Shown: positions 33,100 through 44,368, counted from the first letter of the stretch. The stretch: DNA of 64,000 bases from JAICJC01 sp963709425 (GCA_963709425.1 CAVPWG010000006.1:124001-188000), one strand, 5' to 3'. Notes: generated by a model not told the origin, from the sequence alone. A program made the numbers and translations.

Positions 33100-34268
33100 G
33101 CCGCCTCGAAGATCGCCGCCTGGCCCTGCCCGACGCCCACGCACAGCATGGCCATGCCGTAGCGGCCGCCGCGGCGGCGCAGCTCGTGCACGAGCGAGAC
33201 CACGAGCCGGGCGCCGCTCATCCCCAGCGGATGGCCGATGGCGATCGCACCGCCGTTCGGGTTCACACGCTCCGGGTCGAGGCCCAGCTCGCGGATGACG
33301 GCCACGCTCTGGGATGCGAAGGCCTCGTTCAGCTCGACCACGTCGAGGTCGCCCGGCTCGAGGCCGGCCCGGGCGAGCGCCTTGCGGGCGGCCGGCATCG
33401 GCCCGACCCCCATCACCCGCGGGTCGACGCCGGCAACGCCGCCGGCGATGTACCGGGCCAGCGGCGAGGCTCCCAGCTCCGCCGCGCGCTCGGCGCTCGC
33501 GACGACGAGCGCCGCCGCGCCGTCGTTGATCCCCGACGAGTTCCCGGCCGTGACGCTTCCACCCTGGCGGAACGCCGGCTTGAGCGCCGCCAGCTTCTCC
33601 GCATCGGTGTCGGCGCGGGGGTGCTCGTCGCGCTCCACGTCGGCGACCGCGACCAGCTCGTCGCCGAAGCGCCCCGCCTCGTCGGCCGCCGCCCAGCGGC
33701 GCTGGCTCTCGAGCGCGAACGCGTCCTGGTCCTCGCGGCTCACCGACCAGCGCTCGGCCACGTTCTCGCCGGTCTCGCCCATCGACTCGAGCGGGAACAT
33801 CGACTCCATCCGCGGGTTCGGAAACCGCCACCCGAGCGTGGAGTCATAGAGCGTCCGGTCGCCGCGCGGAAATGCCCGCTCGGGCTTGGCCGTGACGAGA
33901 GGGGCGCGGCTCATCGACTCGACGCCGCCCGCGACGAAGAGGTCGCCGTCGCCGGCCCGCACGGCGTGGCAGGCCGCCGTCACGGCGGCGAGGCCCGACG
34001 CGCACAGCCGGTTCAGGGTCACGCCGGCGACGGAGTCGGGGAGGCCCGCGAGCAGCACCGCCATCCGGGCGACGTTGCGGTTGTCCTCGCCAGCCTGGTT
34101 CGCGCAGCCCATGTAGACGTCCTCGACGTCGGCCGCCGGGACGCCGGCCCGCTCGACCGCAGCCGCGATCGCGAGCGCCGCCAGGTCGTCGGGGCGGACC
34201 GCGGACAGGGCGCCGCCGTAGCGACCGACGGGCGTCCGGACCGCCGACAGGATCACCGCCTCGGGCAT
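33096..34268 (-). CDS. Acetyl-CoA acyltransferase (PaaJ-like thiolase)
   Basis: 390-residue degradative thiolase: VILSAVRTPVGRYGGALSAVRPDDLAAL, active-site Cys in TLNRLCASGLAAVTAACH, GGVESMSRAP, VTAGNSSGINDGAAALVV, and the C-terminal NPNGGAIAIGHPLGMSGARL (His) and MLCVGVGQGQAAIFE (second Cys). In its operon it would cleave 3-oxoadipyl-CoA to acetyl-CoA and succinyl-CoA. ATG 34268 has TACACT 8 nt upstream and no SD site. First gene of the lower-pathway operon; divergent from the hydroxyacyl-CoA dehydrogenase block. Confidence 0.88.
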   Translation of the reverse strand: MPEAVILSAVRTPVGRYGGALSAVRPDDLAALAIAAAVERAGVPAADVEDVYMGCANQAGEDNRNVARMAVLLAGLPDSVAGVTLNRLCASGLAAVTAACHAVRAGDGDLFVAGGVESMSRAPLVTAKPERAFPRGDRTLYDSTLGWRFPNPRMESMFPLESMGETGENVAERWSVSREDQDAFALESQRRWAAADEAGRFGDELVAVADVERDEHPRADTDAEKLAALKPAFRQGGSVTAGNSSGINDGAAALVVASAERAAELGASPLARYIAGGVAGVDPRVMGVGPMPAARKALARAGLEPGDLDVVELNEAFASQSVAVIRELGLDPERVNPNGGAIAIGHPLGMSGARLVVSLVHELRRRGGRYGMAMLCVGVGQGQAAIFEAA

Positions 34269-34276
34269 CGGGTCGC

Positions 34277-34286
34277 AGTGTACGCT
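34277..34286. promoter_or_regulatory. Overlapping divergent -10 hexamers
   Basis: The 10-bp sequence AGTGTACGCT holds TACACT on the minus strand (34282-34277, 8 nt before the thiolase ATG) and TACGCT on the plus strand (34281-34286, 8 nt before GTG 34295). The two hexamers share TA. Both fit TANNNT leaderless promoters, so one core may fire both ways. Confidence 0.5.
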
Positions 34287-34294
34287 CGCGGGTC

Positions 34295-34444
34295 GTGGCA
34301 GCTGCCGGTGAGACCGTCCGCCGAGCGGATGCCGCCGAGGCGGGCCGGATCGCCTCCGTGATCCACGCGGCGTTCGCGCAGCACACCGGCTCGCCGGTCC
34401 CCACGTTCGCGTGGTTCGAGAAGCCGGTAGTGTCAGGCGCGTGA
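34295..34444 (+). CDS. 49-residue stub resembling a GNAT N-terminus
   Basis: GTG-initiated frame: AAAGETVRRADAAEAGRIASVIHAAFAQ then HTGSPVPTFAWFEKPVVSGA. The first part reads like the beta1-alpha1 start of GNAT acetyltransferases (RxAxxxDAxxIAxVIxxAF), with the rest missing. The TGA overlaps the GTG of the hydroxyacyl-CoA dehydrogenase (GTGA), so it could act as a translated leader that couples to it, or be a remnant. TACGCT is 8 nt upstream. A TAGTGT hexamer inside its end suggests a second promoter for the next gene. Confidence 0.4.
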   Translation: MAAAGETVRRADAAEAGRIASVIHAAFAQHTGSPVPTFAWFEKPVVSGA

Positions 34445-35295
34445 CGCACGGAATCCGCACGGTCGGCGTGGTCGGGCTCGGCACGATGGGCGCCGGGATC
34501 GCGCAGGTCGTCGCCCACCACGGCTACGGCGTCGTGGCCTGCGAGGTGTCGAACGATCTCGTGCAGGCCGGCCTGGCGCGGATCGGCGCCGGCCTCGGCC
34601 GCCACGTCGAGCGCGGCCGGATGACGGCCGCCGAGCGCGAGGCCGCGCTGGCACACGTCGCCGGGACGACCGACCTCGACGCCTTCGGCAGCTGCGACCT
34701 GGTCGTCGAGGCGATCGTCGAGGACATGGACGCCAAGCGCCAGCTCTTCGCCCGGCTCGAGGAGATCTGCCGCCCCGACGCGATCCTGGCGACGAACACA
34801 TCGGCGCTCTCGGTCACCGAGATCGCTGCGGCGACGTCCACGGCGGAGCGCGTCGTCGGGATGCACTTCTTCAACCCCGCCCCGGTGCTGCCGCTCGTCG
34901 AGGTCATCGTCGGCGACCGGACGTCGGCCACCGTGGCCGAGCGCGTACGGGAGTTCGCGGAGGCCATCGGCAAGCGCCCGGTCGTCTGCCCCGACCGTCC
35001 CGGCTTCGTCGTGAACCGCATCCTCATCCCGCTCCTCAACGACTGCGTGCGCCTCTACGAGCAGGGCGGCATCTCGGCTGACGACCTCGACCAGGCGATG
35101 ACGGCGGGGCTCAACTGGCCGATCGGGCCGCTCCGGCTGATCGACCTGATCGGCGCGGACGTCCACGTCCACGCCTCCGAGGCGCTGTGGCAGGCCTATC
35201 GCGAGCCGCGCTTCGCCCCGCCGCCGTCGCTCGTCCGCATGGTCGAGTCGGGGCGCCTGGGCCGCAAGGCCGGCGCGGGCTTCTACACGTACTGA
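34441..35295 (+). CDS. 3-hydroxyacyl-CoA dehydrogenase (PaaH/Hbd-like)
   Basis: 284-residue NAD-dependent dehydrogenase oxidising a 3-hydroxyacyl-CoA (3-hydroxyadipyl-CoA in phenylacetate breakdown, or 3-hydroxybutyryl-CoA). N-terminal Rossmann motif VGVVGLGTMGAGIAQVVAHHG; catalytic regions LATNTSALSVTEIAAAT, VGMHFFNPAPVLPLVEVI (catalytic His), DRPGFVVNRILIPLLND (Asn) and GLNWPIGPLRLIDLIG. Length is normal for the single-domain Hbd type; PaaH is often about 500 aa, so gene name is left open. GTG 34441 has TAGTGT 7 nt upstream. Divergent from the thiolase operon it presumably feeds. Confidence 0.88.
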   Translation: MTHGIRTVGVVGLGTMGAGIAQVVAHHGYGVVACEVSNDLVQAGLARIGAGLGRHVERGRMTAAEREAALAHVAGTTDLDAFGSCDLVVEAIVEDMDAKRQLFARLEEICRPDAILATNTSALSVTEIAAATSTAERVVGMHFFNPAPVLPLVEVIVGDRTSATVAERVREFAEAIGKRPVVCPDRPGFVVNRILIPLLNDCVRLYEQGGISADDLDQAMTAGLNWPIGPLRLIDLIGADVHVHASEALWQAYREPRFAPPPSLVRMVESGRLGRKAGAGFYTY

Positions 35296-35311
35296 CCGAT
35301 CTGGCCGGTCA
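35293..35311. terminator. Hairpin between convergent genes
   Basis: TGACCG (35293-35298) pairs with CGGTCA (35306-35311) around a 7-nt loop and covers the stops of both convergent genes. Confidence 0.4.
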
Positions 35312-36766
35312 CGGCGATCCGAACCACGTCGAGAGCGCGTCGCGCAACCCGCGGTCGGTGCCGTCGCCCACCCAGGCGACGTGTCCGTCGGGCCGGATCA
35401 ACACCGCTGTGGGAGCGGTGACCTCGCCGAGCGCCGGGAGCTCCCAGATACCACCGTACTCGGCATCGATCAGCTGGACCCGATCCGCCCATGGAGCGAT
35501 GTCGAAGCCGCCGGGCTTGCCGAGGTTGAGCAGCACCGGCCGGGCACCGTGCAGGAGGGTGAAGACGCGCGTCGGGGCGCCCGAGGCGACCAGGTCGAGG
35601 TCGGGCATGCGCCGCCCGAGCAGCGGGTGCCCCTCACCGAGGTCGTAGTGGATGTCCAGGCCGGACTGCATCGCGGCGACCCGCGTGCGAGGCTCGTCCA
35701 TGCTCAGCATCTCGGCCATGGTGTCGCGGACGGCGTCGATGCGCGCATCGGAGCGGGCGAGCGCCGTCTGCGCCATCGTGGTCCGTAACACGCGGGCACC
35801 GACCGGATGCCGCTCGGCGTGGTAGGTATCCAGGAGGCCTCCTGGCGATGTCCCCTTGACCACCTGGGCCAGCTTCCAGCCCAGGTTCACCGCATCCTGC
35901 ACACCGGTGTTGAGGCCCTGCCCGCCCACCGGGTAATGCACGTGCGCGGCGTCGCCCGCCAGCAGCACCCGCCCCTCCCTGTAGGTCGCCGCCTGCCGGG
36001 TCATGTCCGTGAACCGCGAGATCCAGGCCGGGCTGTGCGCCCCGTAGTCCGTCCCCCATACAGCGATCAGCGCGCGGCTGAGATCACGCAGGGTCGGCTC
36101 ACCGGCCTGCCCCGCATACCGCTGACTCACCACCACGCCTACCCGCTTCCCGTCCTCCAGCCGGCCCAGGGCTTGCGTGCCGTTCTCGTCGTGGCGGATC
36201 CCAAACTCCGGCTCCTCGGTCATCTCGACCTCGGCGATCAGCGAGCTGACTGACGGATCCCAGCCGGGGAACTCGATGCCGGCGGCCTTTCGGATCAGGC
36301 TGCGACCGCCATCGCACCCGACCAGGTATTCGGCCTGTAGCGACCCGCCGTCGGACAGCTCGACGTCGACGCCGGTGTCGTGCTGCGCGAAGCCCGTCAC
36401 CTCACGTTCGCGAGCGATCGGCACGCCCAGCTCGCTGACCCAGGCGGCCAGGATGCGCTCGAACTGGTTCTGCGGGAGGGCGAGGCCGTAGTTGTGCCGG
36501 GTGGGAAACGCGCTGATGTCCAGCCGCACCCCGGCGAAGCTCTGAACCTGCATCGCCTGCCCCTCGGCGAGGAACCGGTCGGCGATCCCCCGCTGATCCA
36601 GCACCTCGATGGTGCGTGACTGGAGACCGCGCGCGCGCGACCCGGTGAGCTCCTGGCTCGGGCGCCGCTCGACGATGGCAACGTCGACCCTCGCCAGTGC
36701 CAGCTCGCCGGCCAGCATCATCCCCGTCGGGCCGCCGCCGGCTACGACTACCGAATGTTCGGCCAT
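35309..36766 (-). CDS. FAD-dependent aromatic hydroxylase / rifampicin-monooxygenase-like
   Basis: 485-residue class A flavoprotein monooxygenase. FAD motifs: VVVAGGGPTGMMLAGELALA (GxGxxG), YLVGCDGGRSLIRKAAGI (DG motif), GRVLLAGDAAHVHYPVGGQGLNTGVQDAVNL (GD motif). The C-terminal 100 residues (GHPLLGRRMPDLDL ... VLIRPDGHVAWVG) form the thioredoxin-like domain of phenol hydroxylase and Rox-type enzymes, ending with the typical RPDGHVAWVG. Substrate cannot be told: a phenolic compound or an ansamycin-type antibiotic. Stands alone between the hydroxyacyl-CoA dehydrogenase and RNase H genes. No clear SD site. Confidence 0.82.
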   Translation of the reverse strand: MAEHSVVVAGGGPTGMMLAGELALARVDVAIVERRPSQELTGSRARGLQSRTIEVLDQRGIADRFLAEGQAMQVQSFAGVRLDISAFPTRHNYGLALPQNQFERILAAWVSELGVPIAREREVTGFAQHDTGVDVELSDGGSLQAEYLVGCDGGRSLIRKAAGIEFPGWDPSVSSLIAEVEMTEEPEFGIRHDENGTQALGRLEDGKRVGVVVSQRYAGQAGEPTLRDLSRALIAVWGTDYGAHSPAWISRFTDMTRQAATYREGRVLLAGDAAHVHYPVGGQGLNTGVQDAVNLGWKLAQVVKGTSPGGLLDTYHAERHPVGARVLRTTMAQTALARSDARIDAVRDTMAEMLSMDEPRTRVAAMQSGLDIHYDLGEGHPLLGRRMPDLDLVASGAPTRVFTLLHGARPVLLNLGKPGGFDIAPWADRVQLIDAEYGGIWELPALGEVTAPTAVLIRPDGHVAWVGDGTDRGLRDALSTWFGSP

Positions 36767-36940
36767 ACGCCCGTTCTAGCGCACCGGATGACCCCGAAGC
36801 CGCTCATGGTGGCGGCCGAAGGCCATGGTGACCATCGAAGCAGCGAGACCTGCAATGACACGAATGATCAGGAGCCCAACCGTCATCCGGGCACCTCCCT
36901 TGGGTCGCTTCGCAGGTCCCGTTCCCCGATGCTTGCGTTC

Positions 36941-37447
36941 TCAACCATTCAGGACGGTGGCGACGAGCGCGTCGGCCGCGCCGTTCTGATCGGCCGGCAC
37001 CCAGCGGTAGGTGACGGTGCCGATCCGCATCGCCAGGTCACGGGCCTCGGCGTGAAGCGGCGCGACCGACCGGCTCCTGACCGGAGCATCGCCGGTCATC
37101 TGCGCGACGACGAGGCGCGAGTCGGTCCGCACCTCGACGGCCGCCAGGCCGTGCTCGGAGACGGCGTGCAGGCCTGCCACGAGCGCCCGGTACTCGGCAA
37201 CGGCGACGGTGGCCCGGCGGATTGGCGTCGCGGCGGATGCCAATTGGCGCCCGTCCGTGTCCTCGAGCACGAACCCGCAGGCCGCCGGGCCGGGGTTCCC
37301 GCGCGAGCCGCCGTCACACCACAGGGTGGCCGCACCGCCCGGTGCTCTCTTCGGTGCCGGCGTCCGAGCCGCCCGGCGGGCCTTTCCGAGCCGACGCCGC
37401 TCCGCGTCGGTCAGCGTCTTCCCCGACCGGCGGACGCCCTTGGTCAC
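36941..37447 (-). CDS. RNase HI-like ribonuclease
   Basis: 168 residues. A basic N-terminal extension (VTKGVRRSGKTLTDAERRRL) precedes an RNase H fold with the four carboxylates in LWCDGGSRGNPGPAACGF (Asp), AEYRALVAGL (Glu), EVRTDSRLVV (Asp) and NGAADALV (Asp). It would cleave RNA in RNA-DNA hybrids. The GTG overlaps the Nudix stop (GTGA). The short basic extension may aid hybrid binding. The closest type is the bacterial RNase HI / RnhC-like small group. Confidence 0.8.
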   Translation of the reverse strand: MTKGVRRSGKTLTDAERRRLGKARRAARTPAPKRAPGGAATLWCDGGSRGNPGPAACGFVLEDTDGRQLASAATPIRRATVAVAEYRALVAGLHAVSEHGLAAVEVRTDSRLVVAQMTGDAPVRSRSVAPLHAEARDLAMRIGTVTYRWVPADQNGAADALVATVLNG

Positions 37448-37887
37448 GCCGGACGCTCGTCGCAGACGAAGTGCTGCAGCGGGCGCTTGAAGCCCGTCTC
37501 GAGATCGAACGTCACCGCCTCGGCGACGTCCGGCGGCAGCAGCGGCCCGGGCGTGGACGAGGGCGGGTGCCACTCGTGGTTTCGCAGGTCGACGGGCGGC
37601 GTCTCGAGCCGCGCGTGGATGGCAGCGAGGAAGTACAGGATCACCTCGTGGCGGTACTCGCCCGACTCGACGAACAGGTTCTCGGACAGGTAGAGCGGCT
37701 TCAGGACGTCGATCTGGACCGCCGCCTCCTCGACCAGCTCGCGCTTCACAGCCTCCTCGGCCGTCTCGCCCGGCTCGACGCCGCCTCCCGGAAACCAGTA
37801 GAAGGCGTCCTTCGCCGGATGGTGCGTGCGGTCGAGCAGCACCCGGCCCTCGGTGTCGGGGATGACAGCCCTGGCCCGCAGGGTCAT
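37444..37887 (-). CDS. Nudix hydrolase
   Basis: 147 residues; RARAVIPDTEGRVLLDRT at the start and the Nudix box GGGVEPGETAEEAVKRELVEEAAV (G-x5-E-x7-REUxEE pattern). Pyrophosphohydrolase for a nucleoside-diphosphate derivative; substrate unknown. The segment YLSENLFVESGEYRHEVILYFLAAI is common to MutT-like members. ATG 37887 is 14 nt after the uvrA stop; an earlier GTG (37917) would overlap uvrA. Probably in one operon uvrA-nudix-rnhA, linking DNA repair, nucleotide-pool cleaning and hybrid removal. Confidence 0.82.
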   Translation of the reverse strand: MTLRARAVIPDTEGRVLLDRTHHPAKDAFYWFPGGGVEPGETAEEAVKRELVEEAAVQIDVLKPLYLSENLFVESGEYRHEVILYFLAAIHARLETPPVDLRNHEWHPPSSTPGPLLPPDVAEAVTFDLETGFKRPLQHFVCDERPA

Positions 37888-37900
37888 GTCGGGCGGGCCG

Positions 37901-40759
<2,859 letters not shown>

Positions 40760-40766
40760 TGCCTCA

Positions 40767-40772
40767 ACGCTA
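40767..40772 (-). promoter_or_regulatory. Putative -10 for leaderless uvrA
   Basis: TAGCGT on the minus strand, 7 nt before the uvrA GTG. Same layout as uvrB and polA. Confidence 0.5.
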
Positions 40773-40994
40773 GCAGGCGGCCGACCGTCGAACAAGTGTT
40801 CGGGGTGATACAGTTTCGGGCGTGACCGGATTCACGTAGCGCTGGACCCAGACAGGCTGCCCCCGCGCGCCCGAGCGGCGCGTCCGTGGGCCTCCCCGCC
40901 GGCCTCTGCCCACGCAGCGATCCGCTCGCCCGTGCCCGGCGGCCAGGGCGCGATCGAGCACCTGGTCCATGCTCGCACGGCGGAGTCGGGTGAT

Positions 40995-42353
40995 CTACGG
41001 ACAGCTCGGGTGGCCCGCGCAGAAGGCGGCCCTGACCAGCAGATCGTGCAGGTGCTGGACGCGGGGGTCGTTGGTCGTCGTGCTGTCGTGCAGGAGGTTG
41101 TGGAGCTCGTACGGGTCGGTCCGCAGGTCATAGTACTCGCGCCAGACCGTGTGCTCGGGGAAGGTCTGGGACAGCCACTCGATGAACTGGAAGTCGCCGT
41201 TTCGGATCGACCGCCACGGCGGCTCCCAGTGCTTGTCGGGGCGCACGTTGTAGGACTCCTCGTACTGGTACTTCCGCTTCCACGACCCGTCGAGCAGCGA
41301 GTAGCCGTCGAGCGGGTAGCGGAGCGCGGCGCCCGGGTCGGCGGCGGCCAGGATCGTGGGCGCGACGTCGACGTTCGAGACCAGCCGGGTGTCGACCGTC
41401 CCGGCCGGGATCCGCCCCGGCGCCGCCATCGCGAACGGGACGCTCGTCGCCTCGGTGTAGGGGAGGCGCTTCCCCTCCAGGCGGTGCTCGCCGAGCAGCA
41501 ATCCGTTGTCCGACATGTAGACGACGATCGTGTTGTCGAGGTCGCCCCTCGCATCGAGCGCCTGCCGGATCTGCTCGACCTCCGAGTCGACCGTCCGCAG
41601 CATCCGGATCTGGCCGTCCCAGACCCGCGAGTCGTAGGCGGGGACGTTCGCGTGCTCCCGGACGACGTCGTACATCCCGGACAGGTCGGTCTGGCCAACG
41701 GCGGGGCTGATCGTCGGCGGCGGCACCGGAGCGTTGGCGACGGCGGGAAGCGGCGTGTACGGCGAGTGCGGCGCCATCAGCGAGACGGTCATGAACCACG
41801 GGCCGTCTCCCGCCTTGGTCTTCAGGAAGTCGAGGGCGCGGCCGGTCACATAGGTGTCGTCCCAGCCGGCCGGCGTCACCTCCCCGTCGTTCGTGCGGAA
41901 GTCCAGGCCGTAGTGCTGCTCGCCCGGCGTGATCGCATACCGGTCGGTGCAGGGCGGGCTGCGGCCGTAGTTCCACCCGTTCAGGTACTTGCCGAAGAAG
42001 GCCGTCGTGTACCCGGCGTCGTGGAGGTAGCACTGGACCGTGCTCTTCATGTCCGGGTGAAACGAGATCCGGCTCGAGAGGTTGTCGATCACCCCGGTGT
42101 TGTGGGCGTAGCGGCCGGTCATGATCGTCATCCGCGAGGGACAGCACAGCGGATCCGAGATCGAGAAGTTGGGGTAGGTGCGGCCGCCCTGCCACAGCCA
42201 GCGCCAGGTGTTCGGCATGGTCTCCCGGCTGACCGTGCCCGCGGTCTGGTCGTCGGTGATGAAGACGAGGACGTTCGGGCGGCTCGAGCCGCCTCCCAAC
42301 CCGGGCGAGCATGCCCCGCCCGCGGCAGCGAGCAGGACGATGAGAAGCACCAT
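40995..42353 (-). CDS. Sulfatase, lipoprotein
   Basis: 452 residues. An N-terminal lipobox (VLLIVLLAAAGGAC) predicts an exported lipoprotein. The alkaline-phosphatase-like sulfatase domain has RPNVLVFITDDQ (metal Asp pair), the formylglycine motif DPLCCPSRMTIMTGRYAHN (C-x-P-S-R), AGYTTAFFGKYLNG, and VYMSDNGLLLGEHRL plus a C-terminal DLRTDPYELHNL. The Cys of C-P-S-R needs an activating enzyme, not seen here. Substrate, a sulfate ester of a sugar or aryl, is unknown. It stands between uvrA and the PH-domain gene with gaps on both sides. Confidence 0.85.
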   Translation of the reverse strand: MVLLIVLLAAAGGACSPGLGGGSSRPNVLVFITDDQTAGTVSRETMPNTWRWLWQGGRTYPNFSISDPLCCPSRMTIMTGRYAHNTGVIDNLSSRISFHPDMKSTVQCYLHDAGYTTAFFGKYLNGWNYGRSPPCTDRYAITPGEQHYGLDFRTNDGEVTPAGWDDTYVTGRALDFLKTKAGDGPWFMTVSLMAPHSPYTPLPAVANAPVPPPTISPAVGQTDLSGMYDVVREHANVPAYDSRVWDGQIRMLRTVDSEVEQIRQALDARGDLDNTIVVYMSDNGLLLGEHRLEGKRLPYTEATSVPFAMAAPGRIPAGTVDTRLVSNVDVAPTILAAADPGAALRYPLDGYSLLDGSWKRKYQYEESYNVRPDKHWEPPWRSIRNGDFQFIEWLSQTFPEHTVWREYYDLRTDPYELHNLLHDSTTTNDPRVQHLHDLLVRAAFCAGHPSCP

Positions 42354-42621
42354 GCGGAGTTTCGGGGGCGTGAGTGGCTCTCCTAGCCTCGGAGGATCGT
42401 CGCGAGCGCGACGAGCACGACCGGGAGAGCGGCCCACGTGACAGCCGTCAGCCCGATCGCGACGAGGGCGATGGTATCCGCGTCGTCCTCCGGAGGGCGC
42501 CCGCAGTGGCCGATCGTCTCATGGAGCGCTCACATCGGCTGACTGCCGACGATCGTCGCCCGGCGGCGCCCCAGCCCCGCTCCCTGGAGCACGAAGACGC
42601 TGCTCCTCGTCCACGGCTCAG
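42354..42621. other. Gap with a possible small membrane ORF
   Basis: On the minus strand, stop at 42383-42385, there is a clear hydrophobic frame (IALVAIGLTAVTWAALPVV...LATILRG) extended upstream by GHCGRPPEDDADT. It has no start codon in frame, but an ATG at about 42516 would fit if one base is missing, as elsewhere in this window. If real, it is a 46-residue one-pass membrane protein. Confidence 0.3.
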
Positions 42622-43182
42622 CTACACCGCGGCGACCGGCACGCCGCCCGGCGTGACCCGCCCACGCGGCGGCGAGCACGACTCCGGCAGGTCGTCCGCG
42701 AGGCCGAGGAGCAGCCCGAACAGGAGGTCGGGATCGGGCAGCCGCCTGAGCCCGAACATGAGGTCACGGCGGCCGCCGGTGCTCACGATCAGGCCCCCGT
42801 AGTGCAGGATCCAGCCCGGCCGGGCCCGGACGATCTCGAGGTCGTGGATCGCATCGAGTGGCAGGGCGGCGGTACGGCGGGAGATGCCGCCGTGCACGAG
42901 GATGGCCCGGCGGTCGGTGACCACGAGCACCCGCCGCTGCCACCGGCCGACCGCGCGGGCCAGCCGCACGAGCGTGCGCGCCGCGATCACGCCGAGGACG
43001 CCGACGCCGAGGACGCGCAGGGGCAGCGGCACCCCGGTCGCGGCGACCCTGACGGCGGTGTACGCGCAGGCGGTGAGCAGGACGCACGCCCGCAGGAACG
43101 GGCCCACGAGCACGACCTCGTGCTCTCGGCTCACGAGATGGACGTGCTCGTCGCGGTCCAGCAGGCGGTCGATGTGCGGCAT
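42622..43182 (-). CDS. Membrane protein with bacterial PH-like domain
   Basis: 186 residues. PHIDRLLDRDEHVHLVSREH, then two TM helices (VLLTACAYTAVRVAATGV; PLRVLGVGVLGVIAARTL), then a YdbS/bPH2-type PH domain: RVLVVTDRRAILVHGGISRRTAALPLDAIHDLEIVRARPG-WILHYG. The (V/L)TDRR...G...R...PL..I.D motif is the PH-like YdbS signature. Function unknown; homologues are small membrane-stress or lipid-linked proteins. The next gene downstream on this strand is the sulfatase. Confidence 0.75.
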   Translation of the reverse strand: MPHIDRLLDRDEHVHLVSREHEVVLVGPFLRACVLLTACAYTAVRVAATGVPLPLRVLGVGVLGVIAARTLVRLARAVGRWQRRVLVVTDRRAILVHGGISRRTAALPLDAIHDLEIVRARPGWILHYGGLIVSTGGRRDLMFGLRRLPDPDLLFGLLLGLADDLPESCSPPRGRVTPGGVPVAAV

Positions 43183-43219
43183 CGCACTCGCACCGTTCGC
43201 GCTTGGCGCCGGGGTTCCT

Positions 43220-44335
43220 CTAGCGCCACATGCGCAGCGGGAGCCGGTTCAGCACCCGAGCGCCGGCCGCCGTGACGGCGATCATCTGCTCGTGCACGAC
43301 GCCGGCCGCCCCGGGCAGGAGCACTCCGGGCTCGATGCACAGCACCATCCCCTCGCAGAGCTCGCACGCCGGGTCGCGGTCGCCGTACGGCGGCTCGTGC
43401 TGGCCGGTGCCGGCGCCGTGCGGCATGAACTCGCCCCACCACGACTCGCCAAGGCCCGCGTCGACGACCGCGGAGCGGGCCGCCTCGCGCAGATCGGCGA
43501 CGACGGCGCCGGGCCGGGCCGCAGCCGTGCCGGCCTCGACGGCCGCCGCGACGGCCTCCAGCGCCCGCTCGAGCTCCGGAGGCGGCTCGCCGACGGCGAC
43601 GGTGCGGCACATGTCTCCGTGATAGCCGTGAACGCGCGCGCCGCAGTCGAGCAGGACGGCGTCGCCGGATCGCATCGGGCGGTCCTCCGGCAGGAACGTC
43701 CCGAGCGCCGTCCGCCGGCCGGCCCCGGCGACGGTCGTGAAGCTGAGCTCGGCGCCGGCCGCGCGGATCGCGTGCTCGGCCGCCGCCGCCATCTCGACCT
43801 CGCGTGCGCCGTCGGCGACAACGGCGAGCCCGGCCGCCATCCCGAGGTCCGAGATGCGGGCGGCCTCGGCCAGGAGCTCGAGCTCGGCGGGGCTCTTGAC
43901 CATGCGAAGCGCAGTCGTGATCGCGGAGGCGTCTTCCAGGCGGGGGCCGCTGCGGAGGGCGTCCATCGCAGCAGCCGGGAGGACCCGGCCTCCGGTGAGT
44001 CCGACGGCCCTGCACCCGCGCAGTCGGGCGGCGACCGCCGGCCCAAGGTCGCCGGCGTGGGCAACCTCGTCGCACACCGCCCGCTCCCGGGCCCGGTCGA
44101 GGTCGGCCGCCGAGTCGGTGAGCAGCACGACCGGCCCTTCGGCCGGCACGACCAGCATCGCCTGCTCCTCCTCGATGCAGAACCAGTCGGCCAGGTATCG
44201 CAGGTCGCCGGGCGCGTAGTCGACGTGGGCGCCGTAGCAGACGAGCGCGTCGAGCCCCCGGCCGGCCATCCCGCTCGCGCACCCGCGCGATGCGCTCGCC
44301 GAATTCCCCCGAGCGATCGGCGCAGCCGCACTCAC
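43220..44335 (-). CDS. M24-family Xaa-Pro aminopeptidase (frameshift near N-terminus)
   Basis: Cytoplasmic metallopeptidase that removes the residue before proline. The catalytic M24 half has the metal ligands in VLLDCGARVHGYHGDMCRTVAVG (two Asp), FMPHGAGTGQHEPPY (His), LCIEPGVLLPG (Glu) and EQMIAVTAAGARVL (Glu). The N-terminal creatinase-like domain includes RGLDALVCYGAHVDYAPGDLRYL. Just before MAGRGLDAL, at about 44270, one extra base makes the obvious upstream GEFGERIARVRER run in another frame, so the true N-terminus is probably about 20 residues longer in that frame. The start is therefore uncertain. Follows uvrB on the same strand with a palindromic repeat between them. Confidence 0.78.
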   Translation of the reverse strand: MSAAAPIARGNSASASRGCASGMAGRGLDALVCYGAHVDYAPGDLRYLADWFCIEEEQAMLVVPAEGPVVLLTDSAADLDRARERAVCDEVAHAGDLGPAVAARLRGCRAVGLTGGRVLPAAAMDALRSGPRLEDASAITTALRMVKSPAELELLAEAARISDLGMAAGLAVVADGAREVEMAAAAEHAIRAAGAELSFTTVAGAGRRTALGTFLPEDRPMRSGDAVLLDCGARVHGYHGDMCRTVAVGEPPPELERALEAVAAAVEAGTAAARPGAVVADLREAARSAVVDAGLGESWWGEFMPHGAGTGQHEPPYGDRDPACELCEGMVLCIEPGVLLPGAAGVVHEQMIAVTAAGARVLNRLPLRMWR

Positions 44336-44337
44336 GG

Positions 44338-44368
44338 TGCAAAGACGGGGTCAGACCCCGTCATTGCA
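44338..44368. repeat. 31-bp interspersed palindromic element, copy 2 (uvrB 3' end)
   Basis: TGCAA/TTGCA-bounded palindrome with GACGGGGTC-A-GACCCCGTC as core; second copy of the element at 1666-1696, in opposite orientation. The uvrB stop TGA lies inside it. The GC stem followed by TTT could also end the uvrB transcript. Confidence 0.75.
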
